Source: an uncultured Bacteroidia bacterium
Lineage (GTDB): Bacteria; Bacteroidota; Bacteroidia; Bacteroidales; UBA932
DNA length: 64,000 nucleotides
Assembly (NCBI GenBank): GCA_902762655.1
Contig: CACWOZ010000005.1
Span: forward strand, 53,408 to 117,407
Reading direction: 5' to 3'
Shown here piece by piece: positions 51,904 to 60,945 of this stretch. Numbering within the stretch: position 1 is the stretch's first letter; every line of letters begins with the position of its first letter. The notes under the pieces are model-generated. The model saw nothing but the letters and a program-made list of their open reading frames with translations, had not been told where the DNA came from and did not search any database. The position numbers and the translations under genes are program-made.

Positions 51904-54204
51904 ATGAGAAAAAATCTCGCATTTTTGGCCGCCATTCTCCTGTTGTTTTCCTGCGGCGGCAAGGAGGTTCTGCCTGAACCCGACAATCCTGTCGTTGTCG
52001 TTCCCGACGACCCGGACACGCCGGACACGCCGGATGAGCCGGATACACCGGACGACCCCGACGAGCCTGACGAGCCCGAAACTCCGTCCTGGACGAAAAG
52101 CGAGGTATTCGATGAAGGGAGTATCGTCTTTTCTCTCGGAGCATTCAGCGACGTGCACATCGGCAACGGCTACAATTCCGAGGCCAAGTTCACCAATGCC
52201 TTGAACCAGCTGAAAGCTAAGGCTGCGGAGCACGACCCCGACGGCCTGGACGCCACGATGTTCGTAGGCGACATCGCCAACACGAACAGCACTTCACAGG
52301 CTCAGACATTTATAAATCTCTATGAAAATATCCTGAAACACCACGATATCCCGCTGATTTATACACCGGGCAACCATGATATCAACGACCCTCTCCGCGA
52401 TGTCATGGACGACAGTTACTTCACGACGGATCTCGACAATGATCTCCGCCTTCAGTACAACTGCCGGCACTGCGTGGTTGACAGCACCCATATCCTCTGC
52501 CTCCTTCCCAGGCAGTTCTCACCGATGACCTACGATCCGGTAGCGGTACATTGGCTGGATACCACGCTGGCCTCCGTAACCGCCAGGGCACCCGAAAAGT
52601 ACGTGATGGTCATCACCCATCCAATGATCTACAACACTTGCTACGGCAGCTTGCTCGGAGAATTCTGGTATACCAAGGGCCTCTCCTCCGTACTGGTCAA
52701 ATATCCACAGGCAGTGGTTTTCGGCGGGCATCTGCATTTCCCCCTGAATGACCCGCGCAGTATCTGGCAGGGCGATTTTACTTCGATGGGATGCGGCTCC
52801 TGCAGTTACATGGCCATCGAAGACGGAAAATACGAAGATATGAAGAGCGCGACGGTCATGAAAGACGCCGGAGAATTCTCTCAGGGGCTGCTTCTCCAGT
52901 TCGACCGCAGCGGCAATGTCCGCATCTACAGGATGGACTATTACCACAACGCCACTATCGGCGAGCCGTGGGAGATCTCATACCCACGTGCGGACAAGAC
53001 TCATCTGCAGAGATATAATCACGCCGCCCTTTCCGGCCATAACTCCGCCCCGGTTCTCTCCTCGATGGAATTCATTCAGGGAGAAGGATCTGACTCACTG
53101 CGTTTTGCGGCCGGCACCGACGACGAGTTCGTCCATCGTTATGTCATAACCATAAAGAAAGATGGGGCGGTATTAACCACTAAACGCATACTCTCAGACT
53201 GGTACCGCCATCCCCAGACATCCGGTATGCGCAAAGTCTGGACTCGGCCTCTCGGCAAACTCCCGGGAGGCTCATACGACATTCTTCTGACCGCCTATGA
53301 TTCCTGGGATGCTGTAAGCAATACGCTCGTGCAGCAAGTGAGCATAAAGGACCCGACCACCTTATGGGTAACGGATGCAGCAGGATCATGCAATGTGGAA
53401 GGTGGCAGCGGCGACGTTACAGAAGATTGGCTCAAATATGATTCCGGCAAGGTGGAATGGACAGCCAACACCACCGGCCTGCCAAGGGTGTTGGAAATCA
53501 CACTCCCGAACGGAACAAAGTGTAAGGTAATCCAGGTTTCGGAAGATGATTTCCGCGGGGAATGGAAATTCTTTTCGAAGGTCTTCCACCTGCTTGGCAA
53601 CTACATATCCTCCAACTCTGGCACCTCGCAGGAGACCAAGGTCCGCTTCGGCGAACCCCTCGACGCCACTTTGAACAATATAGGCATCCGCGGCCTGGCC
53701 GGAACGGCGGAGGAACTGGTAATGGATGCCAGGCTGAGCATAGATTATGAAAACAGAAGTGCCCGGCTCGGCTTATTCTTCGACGGGCGCAAAGCGCAGA
53801 AGATTCTGTCCGGCAGTCATGCCGGAGGATACGCGGCTTTCCTGCCGGAACTGGTCGGCAAGGCCTGGGCCAACGACTACTTCGAATTCGGCCGCACACA
53901 GATAGGCACTCCCAACTACGACTGGGTCCGGCTTGCGCTGAAGGTAGAAAACGGACGGATTACTGCGACCCTGGTCCCGTTTACGGAGAAAGTTTCGGTG
54001 AGCCACGACTATGCCGAAGACTACATAATAGGCATAGAACTGATGCATTTCAACAGTGATGAAATCTCCGATGCCGGCCTCACCCGTGGCACCCAGACCT
54101 TCACACACGTCCCCGGCCAGACAAACTCCGCCGCCTACCTGGTAATCCATCAGGCCAACTACAAGGACTCCCAGTCGGGAGGCATGTATTTTGTGAAGGA
54201 GTAG
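51904..54204 (+). CDS. Calcineurin-like metallophosphoesterase lipoprotein
   Basis: A 766-residue lipoprotein (signal ending LLLFSC, Cys17). A linker of about 30 residues made of Asp, Pro, Thr and Glu (about 25-60) holds the enzyme away from the membrane. The metallophosphoesterase motifs are complete: GAFSDVHIG, FVGDIANT, TPGNHDIND, VITHPMIY and VFGGHLHFP. An Ig-like domain follows (about 390-490). The C-terminal 270 residues are beta-rich and unassigned. The substrate is unknown; phosphodiesters or sugar phosphates are possible. The next gene starts 5 nt after the stop. Confidence 0.88.
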   Translation: MRKNLAFLAAILLLFSCGGKEVLPEPDNPVVVVPDDPDTPDTPDEPDTPDDPDEPDEPETPSWTKSEVFDEGSIVFSLGAFSDVHIGNGYNSEAKFTNALNQLKAKAAEHDPDGLDATMFVGDIANTNSTSQAQTFINLYENILKHHDIPLIYTPGNHDINDPLRDVMDDSYFTTDLDNDLRLQYNCRHCVVDSTHILCLLPRQFSPMTYDPVAVHWLDTTLASVTARAPEKYVMVITHPMIYNTCYGSLLGEFWYTKGLSSVLVKYPQAVVFGGHLHFPLNDPRSIWQGDFTSMGCGSCSYMAIEDGKYEDMKSATVMKDAGEFSQGLLLQFDRSGNVRIYRMDYYHNATIGEPWEISYPRADKTHLQRYNHAALSGHNSAPVLSSMEFIQGEGSDSLRFAAGTDDEFVHRYVITIKKDGAVLTTKRILSDWYRHPQTSGMRKVWTRPLGKLPGGSYDILLTAYDSWDAVSNTLVQQVSIKDPTTLWVTDAAGSCNVEGGSGDVTEDWLKYDSGKVEWTANTTGLPRVLEITLPNGTKCKVIQVSEDDFRGEWKFFSKVFHLLGNYISSNSGTSQETKVRFGEPLDATLNNIGIRGLAGTAEELVMDARLSIDYENRSARLGLFFDGRKAQKILSGSHAGGYAAFLPELVGKAWANDYFEFGRTQIGTPNYDWVRLALKVENGRITATLVPFTEKVSVSHDYAEDYIIGIELMHFNSDEISDAGLTRGTQTFTHVPGQTNSAAYLVIHQANYKDSQSGGMYFVKE

Positions 54205-54209
54205 ATAAG

Positions 54210-55163
54210 ATGAAGCATTCCAGAATCATTATTTCAGCTGCCATCCTCCTCTTAACCATCTCTTGCGGAGGGCGGAAGAAGGCTGCGGCTCCTGCGGCCC
54301 AGGTTGTCAGATCCTTCCCGCAGGTGAGTATCCCGTCTGCGTATACCGACGATGACGAACGCATAGCATATGCCGTAGAGCATTACTGGGACGGCTTTTT
54401 CGATGGTCCCGGGCGGACTGATTCCGCCCGCGTGCTGGGCGTCCCCAAAGTAGAAGTCGAGCAAGCCCTGTCAAATTATATAGGGGTACTCGATCATTTG
54501 CCGCTGAATGAGGCACAGAAGAGTATGTCCGTCCTGTTCGACAAAATCGCTGCCCGTCAGATGGCTGATACCGTCGACAGGGTCTATCTCGCTATGACAG
54601 AGATGGTGGCGCGTTATCTTTACGACCCCAATTCTCCGATGCGCGACGAAGATATCTACCTGCCCTTCGTCCATAAGATGGCCGCTTCTCCCCTCACGCG
54701 GGATGATATGCGCACGGCCTACAGGCATGAGGAGCAGATGTGCTCGATGAACCCTCGCGGCAGCGTGGCCCCGGACTTCACCATCACATTGAAGAATGGC
54801 ACACATGTCAGTATGCATTCGGTCCGCGCCGAACGGACACTGCTTTTCTTCAGCAACCCAGGATGCCACACATGTCTGGAGATCATCGAAAAGCTGAAAG
54901 CGGATCCAAATGTTCAGAAGCTCTTGGATGAAGGCCGCCTCGCCGTTCTCAATGTTTATATAGATGAAGACCTGGAGGCCTGGCGTGAGTATATGCCGGT
55001 CTATCCAAAAGAATGGATGAACGGCTATGACGCCTCCCACATCATCCGCGAAGACATCCTCTACTGCATCCGGGCCATCCCTTCCCTCTACCTCCTCGAT
55101 GCCGACAAGCGCATTCTGCTGAAGGACCCTCCGGTAGAAAGAGTGCTTCAGGCTCTCCCGTAG
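54210..55163 (+). CDS. DUF5106 and thioredoxin-like lipoprotein
   Basis: A 317-residue lipoprotein (signal ending LLLTISC, Cys19). Residues 40-165 match the helical DUF5106 region found before thioredoxin folds in Bacteroidota (RIAYAVEHYWDGFFDGPGRT). The thioredoxin-like domain begins near GSVAPDFTITLKNGTHVSMH and has the redox motif NPGCHTCLEII. A cis-Pro loop is seen in AIPSLYLLDADKRILLKD. It probably acts as a periplasmic thiol-disulfide exchanger. Its 3' end overlaps the convergent DUF4249 gene by 16 nt. Confidence 0.85.
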   Translation: MKHSRIIISAAILLLTISCGGRKKAAAPAAQVVRSFPQVSIPSAYTDDDERIAYAVEHYWDGFFDGPGRTDSARVLGVPKVEVEQALSNYIGVLDHLPLNEAQKSMSVLFDKIAARQMADTVDRVYLAMTEMVARYLYDPNSPMRDEDIYLPFVHKMAASPLTRDDMRTAYRHEEQMCSMNPRGSVAPDFTITLKNGTHVSMHSVRAERTLLFFSNPGCHTCLEIIEKLKADPNVQKLLDEGRLAVLNVYIDEDLEAWREYMPVYPKEWMNGYDASHIIREDILYCIRAIPSLYLLDADKRILLKDPPVERVLQALP

Positions 55164-56152
55164 TAGATGATTTCGTCGTATTTCCTTGTCCCAAGCCAGA
55201 ATCTGGCAGATACGGAGCTGGACACTCCAACGAAGCCGATTCCTCCTTCCACGTTGTCAGGTATCTGGACATCCTCGAGGGCAAGGTCGCCGCTGCCGTT
55301 GCGCAGCATATTCAAGGCCTTAATGTGATAAAAGTACCTCCGCGGCAGATGCTGTATGGTCGCGATTGCATAAGTGTCCAGAGTAGCCGATTTTGTGCCT
55401 TCGATAAGTGCGGGCATTAACCCGAACGAGTTGGCATCTACCATAGGCCTCAACGTGGCCGATGCTCCTGGGAACTGCATATCGCTGAAGGCACAGTAGG
55501 TATTGGGAGTTCCCAGTTCTATCTCGAACCCTCCGTCACCACTGTTGATATATCCTCCGTTAAGGATGGGGTCGTTGTCTATATTCAGCATCTTCATCCA
55601 TGAATGCGAGGCACGCCCGAGTTCTTTACCGTCCTCATCATAGTAGATGGCCTCTGCGTGATCGTCTACCTTGATGCGGAAATAGTTCTCGGCAGGCTCC
55701 GTATCCTGAACCCGGAAATCGAAACGCAGATACTCATTGACCCTCACCGTATCTATCCCCAAAACCATAGGGGCGGGAGGCACCACCTGCTCGTTGTATG
55801 CGCTGAACTTGCCGTCCGCATCCACTTCCAGACGCACCACGTCGCCGGCCTTGAAGGATGCCTCGAAACACATCCCTTTGCCTGCTGTGTCGCCATACCA
55901 TTCAATGTCTTCGAACTCCGAAGTCTTTGCTTTCAACTCGCCATTGACATAGAATCGCAGTTCGGCCTTTTCGACGGGCCTCACATATTCAGTATTGCTG
56001 ACGGCAAGTTGCACCAGATGCGAAGTCTCCCCAGCATCCAGAAATGCATTCACGATCAGTTCGTCCGCCTTGTTCTCGGGTTTGTATTCCAGAGGATTGT
56101 CGCAAGCGGCCAGCGCCGTCGCAATCATCACTAATATAAAAATCTTCTTCAT
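55148..56152 (-). CDS. DUF4249 family lipoprotein
   Basis: A 334-residue lipoprotein (signal ending ATALAAC, Cys16). The start DNPLEYKPENKADELIVNAF and the strands RLEVDADGKFSAYNEQVVPP fit DUF4249, a two-domain beta-sandwich family that almost always follows a TonB receptor. Here it starts 5 nt after the receptor stop and is co-transcribed with it. It probably sits at the cell surface as the receptor's partner. The ligand is unknown. Confidence 0.9.
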   Translation of the reverse strand: MKKIFILVMIATALAACDNPLEYKPENKADELIVNAFLDAGETSHLVQLAVSNTEYVRPVEKAELRFYVNGELKAKTSEFEDIEWYGDTAGKGMCFEASFKAGDVVRLEVDADGKFSAYNEQVVPPAPMVLGIDTVRVNEYLRFDFRVQDTEPAENYFRIKVDDHAEAIYYDEDGKELGRASHSWMKMLNIDNDPILNGGYINSGDGGFEIELGTPNTYCAFSDMQFPGASATLRPMVDANSFGLMPALIEGTKSATLDTYAIATIQHLPRRYFYHIKALNMLRNGSGDLALEDVQIPDNVEGGIGFVGVSSSVSARFWLGTRKYDEIIYYGRA

Positions 56153-56157
56153 GGCGG

Positions 56158-58722
56158 CTAGAATTTATAAGTATATGAAATTGAAGGGATGATGGGCAGG
56201 AGAGTAATCTTGGTCAGAGTCATCTTCTTGCGGTAGGCGGGCTGGCCCGGAGCCGGACTGTCGTCATATTCACTTTCGTAGTCAGTGAACACGAAGTTCG
56301 GATTCATGTTGTTATAAGCGTTATATAACCCGAAACTCCATACGGCCTGCCCGTGCCTCTTCTGCTTTGTATGGTTGAGACTGAGGTTCAGCCTGTGGCT
56401 CGGCGGCAGACGGTAGTTGTTGCGCGAAGGAGAATAATCCTCGGTACTCACCTGACCGTTGGGGTAATAAACCTGGGTCTGGCGCTCGGGGATGGTCATA
56501 GTGCCCCCGCTGGCATAGGTCCAGGTGGCGCTGAGCGAGAGTTTCTTGCTGAACTTGTGATTCAAGACGAGCGACAGGTTGTGCCTGCGGTCGTAGCGGT
56601 AGGGGAAGGGCTCTCCTCCGTTTATCACGCCGTCCGGGAAAACGCGGTCGCTCCATGCGAGGGTGTATCCCAGCCAGCCGGTGGTAGCCCCGGTCTTCTT
56701 CTCAACGAAGAGTTCCACTCCGCGGGCGCGGCCTTCCCCCATCTCCACATTGTTCTGCCAGTTCGCGGAATTGCCGAAGAAGGAGGTTCCGTCGCTGTAT
56801 TCCAGGATATTATGCATCCACTTGTAGTAGCCCTCCAGCGAAAACTCCCATCCGGGGATGCCGTTGTAGTAGGCCCCGAGCGACACCTGGTCGGAGGTAA
56901 CGGGCTTTATCTTGTCGGTGATAGGCACCCAGAGGTCGATAGGCAGGGTAATCTTTGCGGGCGAGAGCAGATGTACGTACTGCGCCATACGCGAGTAGGA
57001 TGCCTTGGCGGACCAGTCTCTTGAGAAGTTATACTTGGCACTCATCCGCGGCTCCAGCGACCAGTAGGGCTTGCCCATAGTGTAGAACAGGGCCGCGTGC
57101 AGGCCCGGATTCAGGGTGAGACGGTCGCTCACGCTGATGTCATCCTCCGCATAAATCGAAATCTCATGGCCATGGAGAATAGAGTTGCCGCTGGCGGTAA
57201 AGGTGGTATCTATCCGAATGTCAGATGCTTCGCTCTCATACACATATCCTCCGAGGGTCTCGGGGATGAAAGTGTGGTTCACGTACTCCGCCCCGAACTT
57301 CACCAGATGCTTTGGCGACGGGGTATAATCGAAGTCTATCTTAGCGGTCAGGTCCCTCATTCCGGAATGATAATCGAAATTGTAGATGTCCCTGCTCTTC
57401 ACGCCATCATACACATTCACCTCGTCCATCTTGTAACCGACCATCATCTTGTAGCGGGTGTAGGCGACGGTGGTGTTCGAGAAGAGTGTATTGTTGAAAA
57501 CGTGGTTCCAGCGCAGCGCCGCGAGGGTGTTTCCCCAACGTATGCCGATGTTGTTGGATTCGGTGTAGGAATGGTTGCGGACCTCATCTCCGTATGAGGC
57601 CGTCCCGCTGCCGGAAGACCTGTCTTTATAGTAGAAGATGTCTCGCCCGTTGTAAGCATTGAAATACAGGCGGTTACGATTGGAGATGCGCCAGCTGAGC
57701 TTGCCGTTGAGGTCGTAGAAGAAGTAGTTTCCATGGAGGCCCTTCGCTTCCAGGATCGGGGTGAAGAACACCGTGTGCATGCCGCGTCCGCTGATCGAGT
57801 AGGCGAGTTTGTCCTTTATGATTGGCCCTTCGAGATGCAGGCGATCGCTGATGGCCCCCACGCTCACTGTCCCGTGCGTCTCCTTCATGTTTCCGTCGTT
57901 GGTGCGGATATCGATGATGGAGGAGATGCGGCCGCCGTACCTGGCCGGGAAGGAACCCTTGTAGAGGGTTACCTTCTTCACCGCCTCAGGCTGGAATATA
58001 CTGAAGATGCCCAGCAGGTGCTCTGCGTTGTAGAGGGAGATGCCGTCGAGAAGAAGCAGGTTCTCCTCCGGGCCTCCGCCCCGTACGTAGATGCCTGAAA
58101 AGCCCTCCATGCCGGCCTGTACGCCCGGCATCAACTGAATGGTCTTGAGCACATCGGCTTCACCGAACAGAGTCGGAGTCTGCTGGATAACCGTCACAGG
58201 AACCTCGATGGCGCTCATCTTCGTAGAGAGAATGCCCGCATCCTTGGTGGCCACGACCGTAGCGCTGCTGATTTGCAGGTCCGGGTTGAGGCTTATGTTG
58301 ATGGTCGTATCTCTCTGGAGATCGATCGTCAGAACCTGGTCGGAGTATCCCATATAGGAGAAGTTAAGTTCGTGCCTGCCTTTCCCGAGCGTAAGGGTGT
58401 AGAATCCGTAGGGATTGGTCACCGCCCCGGTTATACCCTGGCCCGCGCCCGCCTGGCCTGCGCCCTTCGCCGTTGCACCCTCCTGGCCCGCGCCCTTCGC
58501 CGTTGCCGCGGGTTCGCGCGCCACGACGCCTGCCGAAATCAGGGTTTCCCCCGTTTTGGCATCCGTAATATATCCGCTGATGGTCGCCCGGTCCGGAGTG
58601 CGCGGCGCCCCGGTCTGTGCAGCCGCCCTTGCTTGTGCAGCCGCCCCGGTCTGTGCTGCCGCCTCCGTTCCCGATAATAGTATTGCAAAGGCCAAAGTGG
58701 CCCGTAGAAACCTCAATTTCAT
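56158..58722 (-). CDS. TonB-dependent receptor with N-terminal tandem repeats
   Basis: An 854-residue outer-membrane receptor of the DUF4249-paired kind. ATG 58722 is chosen over an in-frame GTG at 58728. After the signal peptide comes an Ala/Gln/Thr/Gly repeat (AAAQTG, AAAQAR, AAAQTG), then a carboxypeptidase-like domain (ATISGYITDAKTGETLISAG) interrupted by a second low-complexity repeat (GQEGATAKGA). The plug follows (VLKTIQLMPGVQAGMEGFSG; IYVRGGGPEENLLLLDGI), and the barrel ends IPSISYTYKF. The repeats are unusual for the family and are encoded by near-identical DNA units. Confidence 0.93.
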   Translation of the reverse strand: MKLRFLRATLAFAILLSGTEAAAQTGAAAQARAAAQTGAPRTPDRATISGYITDAKTGETLISAGVVAREPAATAKGAGQEGATAKGAGQAGAGQGITGAVTNPYGFYTLTLGKGRHELNFSYMGYSDQVLTIDLQRDTTINISLNPDLQISSATVVATKDAGILSTKMSAIEVPVTVIQQTPTLFGEADVLKTIQLMPGVQAGMEGFSGIYVRGGGPEENLLLLDGISLYNAEHLLGIFSIFQPEAVKKVTLYKGSFPARYGGRISSIIDIRTNDGNMKETHGTVSVGAISDRLHLEGPIIKDKLAYSISGRGMHTVFFTPILEAKGLHGNYFFYDLNGKLSWRISNRNRLYFNAYNGRDIFYYKDRSSGSGTASYGDEVRNHSYTESNNIGIRWGNTLAALRWNHVFNNTLFSNTTVAYTRYKMMVGYKMDEVNVYDGVKSRDIYNFDYHSGMRDLTAKIDFDYTPSPKHLVKFGAEYVNHTFIPETLGGYVYESEASDIRIDTTFTASGNSILHGHEISIYAEDDISVSDRLTLNPGLHAALFYTMGKPYWSLEPRMSAKYNFSRDWSAKASYSRMAQYVHLLSPAKITLPIDLWVPITDKIKPVTSDQVSLGAYYNGIPGWEFSLEGYYKWMHNILEYSDGTSFFGNSANWQNNVEMGEGRARGVELFVEKKTGATTGWLGYTLAWSDRVFPDGVINGGEPFPYRYDRRHNLSLVLNHKFSKKLSLSATWTYASGGTMTIPERQTQVYYPNGQVSTEDYSPSRNNYRLPPSHRLNLSLNHTKQKRHGQAVWSFGLYNAYNNMNPNFVFTDYESEYDDSPAPGQPAYRKKMTLTKITLLPIIPSISYTYKF
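58454..58506. repeat. 30-bp tandem repeat inside the receptor gene
   Basis: A 23-bp core (58454-58476) recurs 30 bp later (58484-58506) with one difference. The period is a multiple of three, so copy number could change in frame. Confidence 0.8.
58611..58664. repeat. 18-bp tandem repeat, three copies, inside the receptor gene
   Basis: Units at 58611-58628, 58629-58646 and 58647-58664 encode AAAQTG, AAAQAR and AAAQTG just after the signal peptide. The period is in frame. Confidence 0.8.
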
Positions 58723-58810
58723 ATTCACTTAAACCGCAGATTTGCGATTCCTTGCATAAGGATGCAAATCTTACGCCCCAGGCTGCACCGAACTCCCCGT
58801 TCTCTATTAG

Positions 58811-58844
58811 TTTGTTCCCGTTTTTGGCCATTTTTCGGAACAAA
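58811..58844. repeat. REP-like palindrome, left pair, unit 1
   Basis: A 34-nt unit starting TTTGTTCCCG and ending CGGAACAAA, with GGCCA in the loop region. It can fold into a hairpin. Confidence 0.85.
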
Positions 58845-58861
58845 ACCCGGAATTACGACGG

Positions 58862-58895
58862 TTTGTTCCCGAAATCAGGTGTTTTTCGGAACAAA
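58862..58895. repeat. REP-like palindrome, left pair, unit 2
   Basis: A 34-nt unit with the same arms as unit 1, separated from it by 17 nt. The loop region differs (CAGGTG). Confidence 0.85.
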
Positions 58896-58936
58896 CAGAC
58901 CGATCCCCCCGTCACCCACGGTTGCTAAACGTCCCA

Positions 58937-59878
58937 TCACGCCCGGTGGCCGAACAATTCCGAAACAATTCTTCTGTCCAGACGAAGCATCCTTTGAATC
59001 TGACTTTCCGATGCATTATAGTCGCTCCGCATAGTTTTAGCCAATTCGATTTTCGAGTTGTTGGGGAGAAGAGTAACCCTGCCGTCTCCGTACTTCTTTT
59101 TAGCCAACAGGGATATGGCTGCAAACATTTCGTCGTCCGTCAGGAACACATCGTCCCCCAACCTTTTGGCAATCTCCGAATAGGCCTCATAGTTTTTGGA
59201 CACAATGGAAAAATACTGGTGTGCGTCACGGAAAAGCCTTTCGCCATATTTGGTTACACAAAAACTCTGCGGAAGAATCCAGCCATCTTTGACCATATAT
59301 CCAGCCGGCAGATCCGGGACCCGGCTTCTGCACAGTTTTAATTTTTCATCCCTGGTCAAATCGCCCCATGGCCGGGCGTCAGTAGTGTATGCCTGTGGAT
59401 TGAAGTACAGATATCCGCCGCCCCACGGATAAGAGAATGGGGTGAAGGCTGGGTTCGCCAAATAGCCGTTCCGGTTGGTGTATGCTATTTCGTATCGCAT
59501 ACTGCGCAAGTTGTCTATAGGTATATATGATGCCTCGAACTTTTCGAAACTTGCAAAACGGCCATTGCTGTTCCTATAGCGCCGCAGTCTTCTTTTGACT
59601 TCTGAAAAGAAGTCCCGGCACATTGTCTCCAAACCTTCCACGATTACGTGTATATGGTTGCTCATTACCTGAAAGGTCAGGATTCTCACCCTTGTAAGCG
59701 CGGCGGCGATCGCAATCACCGTCACGGCAAACTTATAATCTTCTTCCGTTTCGCAGATAATCTCCATCGACTGCCCGTCTGTGCAAATGTGCCAGAAAGG
59801 ACCGCCGTTTAAATAGGTCAATTCGCAGGATTGTTCCTGCTGGGAGGGGGACAGGAGCCCGTAAGAAGGAGCTTGCAT
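58937..59878 (-). CDS. RAYT (REP-associated Y1 tyrosine transposase)
   Basis: About 313 residues from ATG 59878; a GTG at 59914 would add 12. The IS200/IS605-type HUH domain shows MSNHIHVIVEG with the His-hydrophobe-His metal motif. The nucleophile Tyr is probably in RYEIAYTNRNGY. The C-terminal part (LAKTMRSDYNASESQIQRML) looks like a DNA-binding helix-turn-helix. RAYTs are single-copy domesticated relatives of Y1 transposases that bind and nick REP palindromes. Pairs of 34-nt palindromes flank this gene on both sides, as expected. An 11-bp inverted repeat (59881-59891 and 59920-59930) lies in its upstream region. Confidence 0.9.
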   Translation of the reverse strand: MQAPSYGLLSPSQQEQSCELTYLNGGPFWHICTDGQSMEIICETEEDYKFAVTVIAIAAALTRVRILTFQVMSNHIHVIVEGLETMCRDFFSEVKRRLRRYRNSNGRFASFEKFEASYIPIDNLRSMRYEIAYTNRNGYLANPAFTPFSYPWGGGYLYFNPQAYTTDARPWGDLTRDEKLKLCRSRVPDLPAGYMVKDGWILPQSFCVTKYGERLFRDAHQYFSIVSKNYEAYSEIAKRLGDDVFLTDDEMFAAISLLAKKKYGDGRVTLLPNNSKIELAKTMRSDYNASESQIQRMLRLDRRIVSELFGHRA

Positions 59879-59977
59879 AGCGCTGCCATTTAATAATCCA
59901 ACATACAAATCCACCGCACAAATGGCAGCGTTCAGCGAAAATAGTAAAAACCCCGGACCTTGTCAATATTATTTTAA

Positions 59978-60011
59978 TTTGTTCCGAAAAAAGGCCATTT
60001 TCCGGAACAAA
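59978..60011. repeat. REP-like palindrome, right pair, unit 1
   Basis: A 34-nt unit from TTTGTTCCG to CGGAACAAA, sharing GGCCATTTT with left unit 1. Confidence 0.85.
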
Positions 60012-60028
60012 TACCAAAACCACAGATG

Positions 60029-60062
60029 TTTGTTCCCGAAAACAAGCGTTTTCCGGAACAAA
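60029..60062. repeat. REP-like palindrome, right pair, unit 2
   Basis: A 34-nt unit, 17 nt after right unit 1. It starts TTTGTTCCCGAAA like left unit 2. Confidence 0.85.
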
Positions 60063-60113
60063 TGGGCAGAACGGATGGGGCAAGATGGCCCCTAAGTAAA
60101 AGACGGATCCAGC

Positions 60114-60908
60114 CTACACAGCTACCGGAGCCTTGATGGCGGGCCAGGGGTCGTAGTCTATAAGGGTGAAGTCCTCATACTTGAAGTCGAAGACGCTCTT
60201 CACATCGGGGTTGAGCAGCATCTTCGGCAGGGGACGGGGCTCGCGGCTGAGTTGCTCCGCCACCTGATCGAAGTGGTTCAGGTAGATATGCGTGTCTCCG
60301 GTGGTGTGTATGAACTCTCCCGGCTGCAGGCCGCAGGTCTGGGCAATCATCATCGTCAGCAGGGCATAGGAAGCAATATTGAACGGCACTCCCAGGAAGG
60401 TGTCCGCGCTGCGCTGATAAAGCTGGCAGCTCAATTTGCCGTCAGCCACATAGAACTGGAAGAGGCAGTGGCAGGGCGGCAGGGCCATTTTGTCCACCTC
60501 GCCCGGGTTCCAGGCGCACACCAGCATGCGGCGCGAATCCGGATTATTCTTTATAGTGTCTATCACCTGCGAGAGCTGGTCGATGCTGCGTCCGTCCGGA
60601 GCGGGCCAACTGCGCCACTGATGGCCATAGACCGGACCAAGGTCCCCGTTTTCGTCGGCCCACTCATCCCAGATGGTTACCTTGTGGTCCTGAAGATACT
60701 TCACATTGGTATCCCCGGAAATGAACCACAGGAGTTCATAGATAATAGATTTTAGATGCACCTTCTTGGTGGTCAGAAGGGGAAACCCCTTCGAAAGGTC
60801 GAAGCGCATCTGGTATCCGAAGACGCTCTGGGTGCCGACGCCGGTGCGGTCGTGCTTTATTACGCCATTCTCGCGGATGTGCCGCAAAAGGTCCAGGTAC
60901 TGTTTCAT
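60114..60908 (-). CDS. thyA: Thymidylate synthase
   Basis: A 264-residue cytoplasmic enzyme that methylates dUMP to dTMP with methylene-tetrahydrofolate. The active site [12 protein letters not shown] holds the catalytic Cys, and [24 protein letters not shown] and [20 protein letters not shown] are the phosphate- and substrate-binding blocks. The length is that of E. coli ThyA. folA, which regenerates its cofactor, is 1.2 kb away in the opposite orientation, with galM between. It is probably co-transcribed with galM, since the gap is 37 nt. Confidence 0.98.
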   Translation of the reverse strand: MKQYLDLLRHIRENGVIKHDRTGVGTQSVFGYQMRFDLSKGFPLLTTKKVHLKSIIYELLWFISGDTNVKYLQDHKVTIWDEWADENGDLGPVYGHQWRSWPAPDGRSIDQLSQVIDTIKNNPDSRRMLVCAWNPGEVDKMALPPCHCLFQFYVADGKLSCQLYQRSADTFLGVPFNIASYALLTMMIAQTCGLQPGEFIHTTGDTHIYLNHFDQVAEQLSREPRPLPKMLLNPDVKSVFDFKYEDFTLIDYDPWPAIKAPVAV

Positions 60909-60923
60909 GTTTTTTTTACTGTC

Positions 60924-60945
60924 ATTCCGAGCGCAGCGAAGGAAT
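60924..60945. repeat. Dispersed-type ATTCCGAG...GGAAT repeat
   Basis: ATTCCGAGCGCAGCGAAGGA followed by AT, a short partly palindromic word between thyA and galM. Similar words recur between genes in many Bacteroidota genomes as I remember them; only one copy is seen here. It abuts the galM stop codon. Confidence 0.45.

Noticed and set aside
58811-60062. A short CRISPR-like array
   Set aside because: There are only two units on each side of a gene, the units are palindromes with variable loops, and the two sides do not share spacers. RAYT/REP explains it better.
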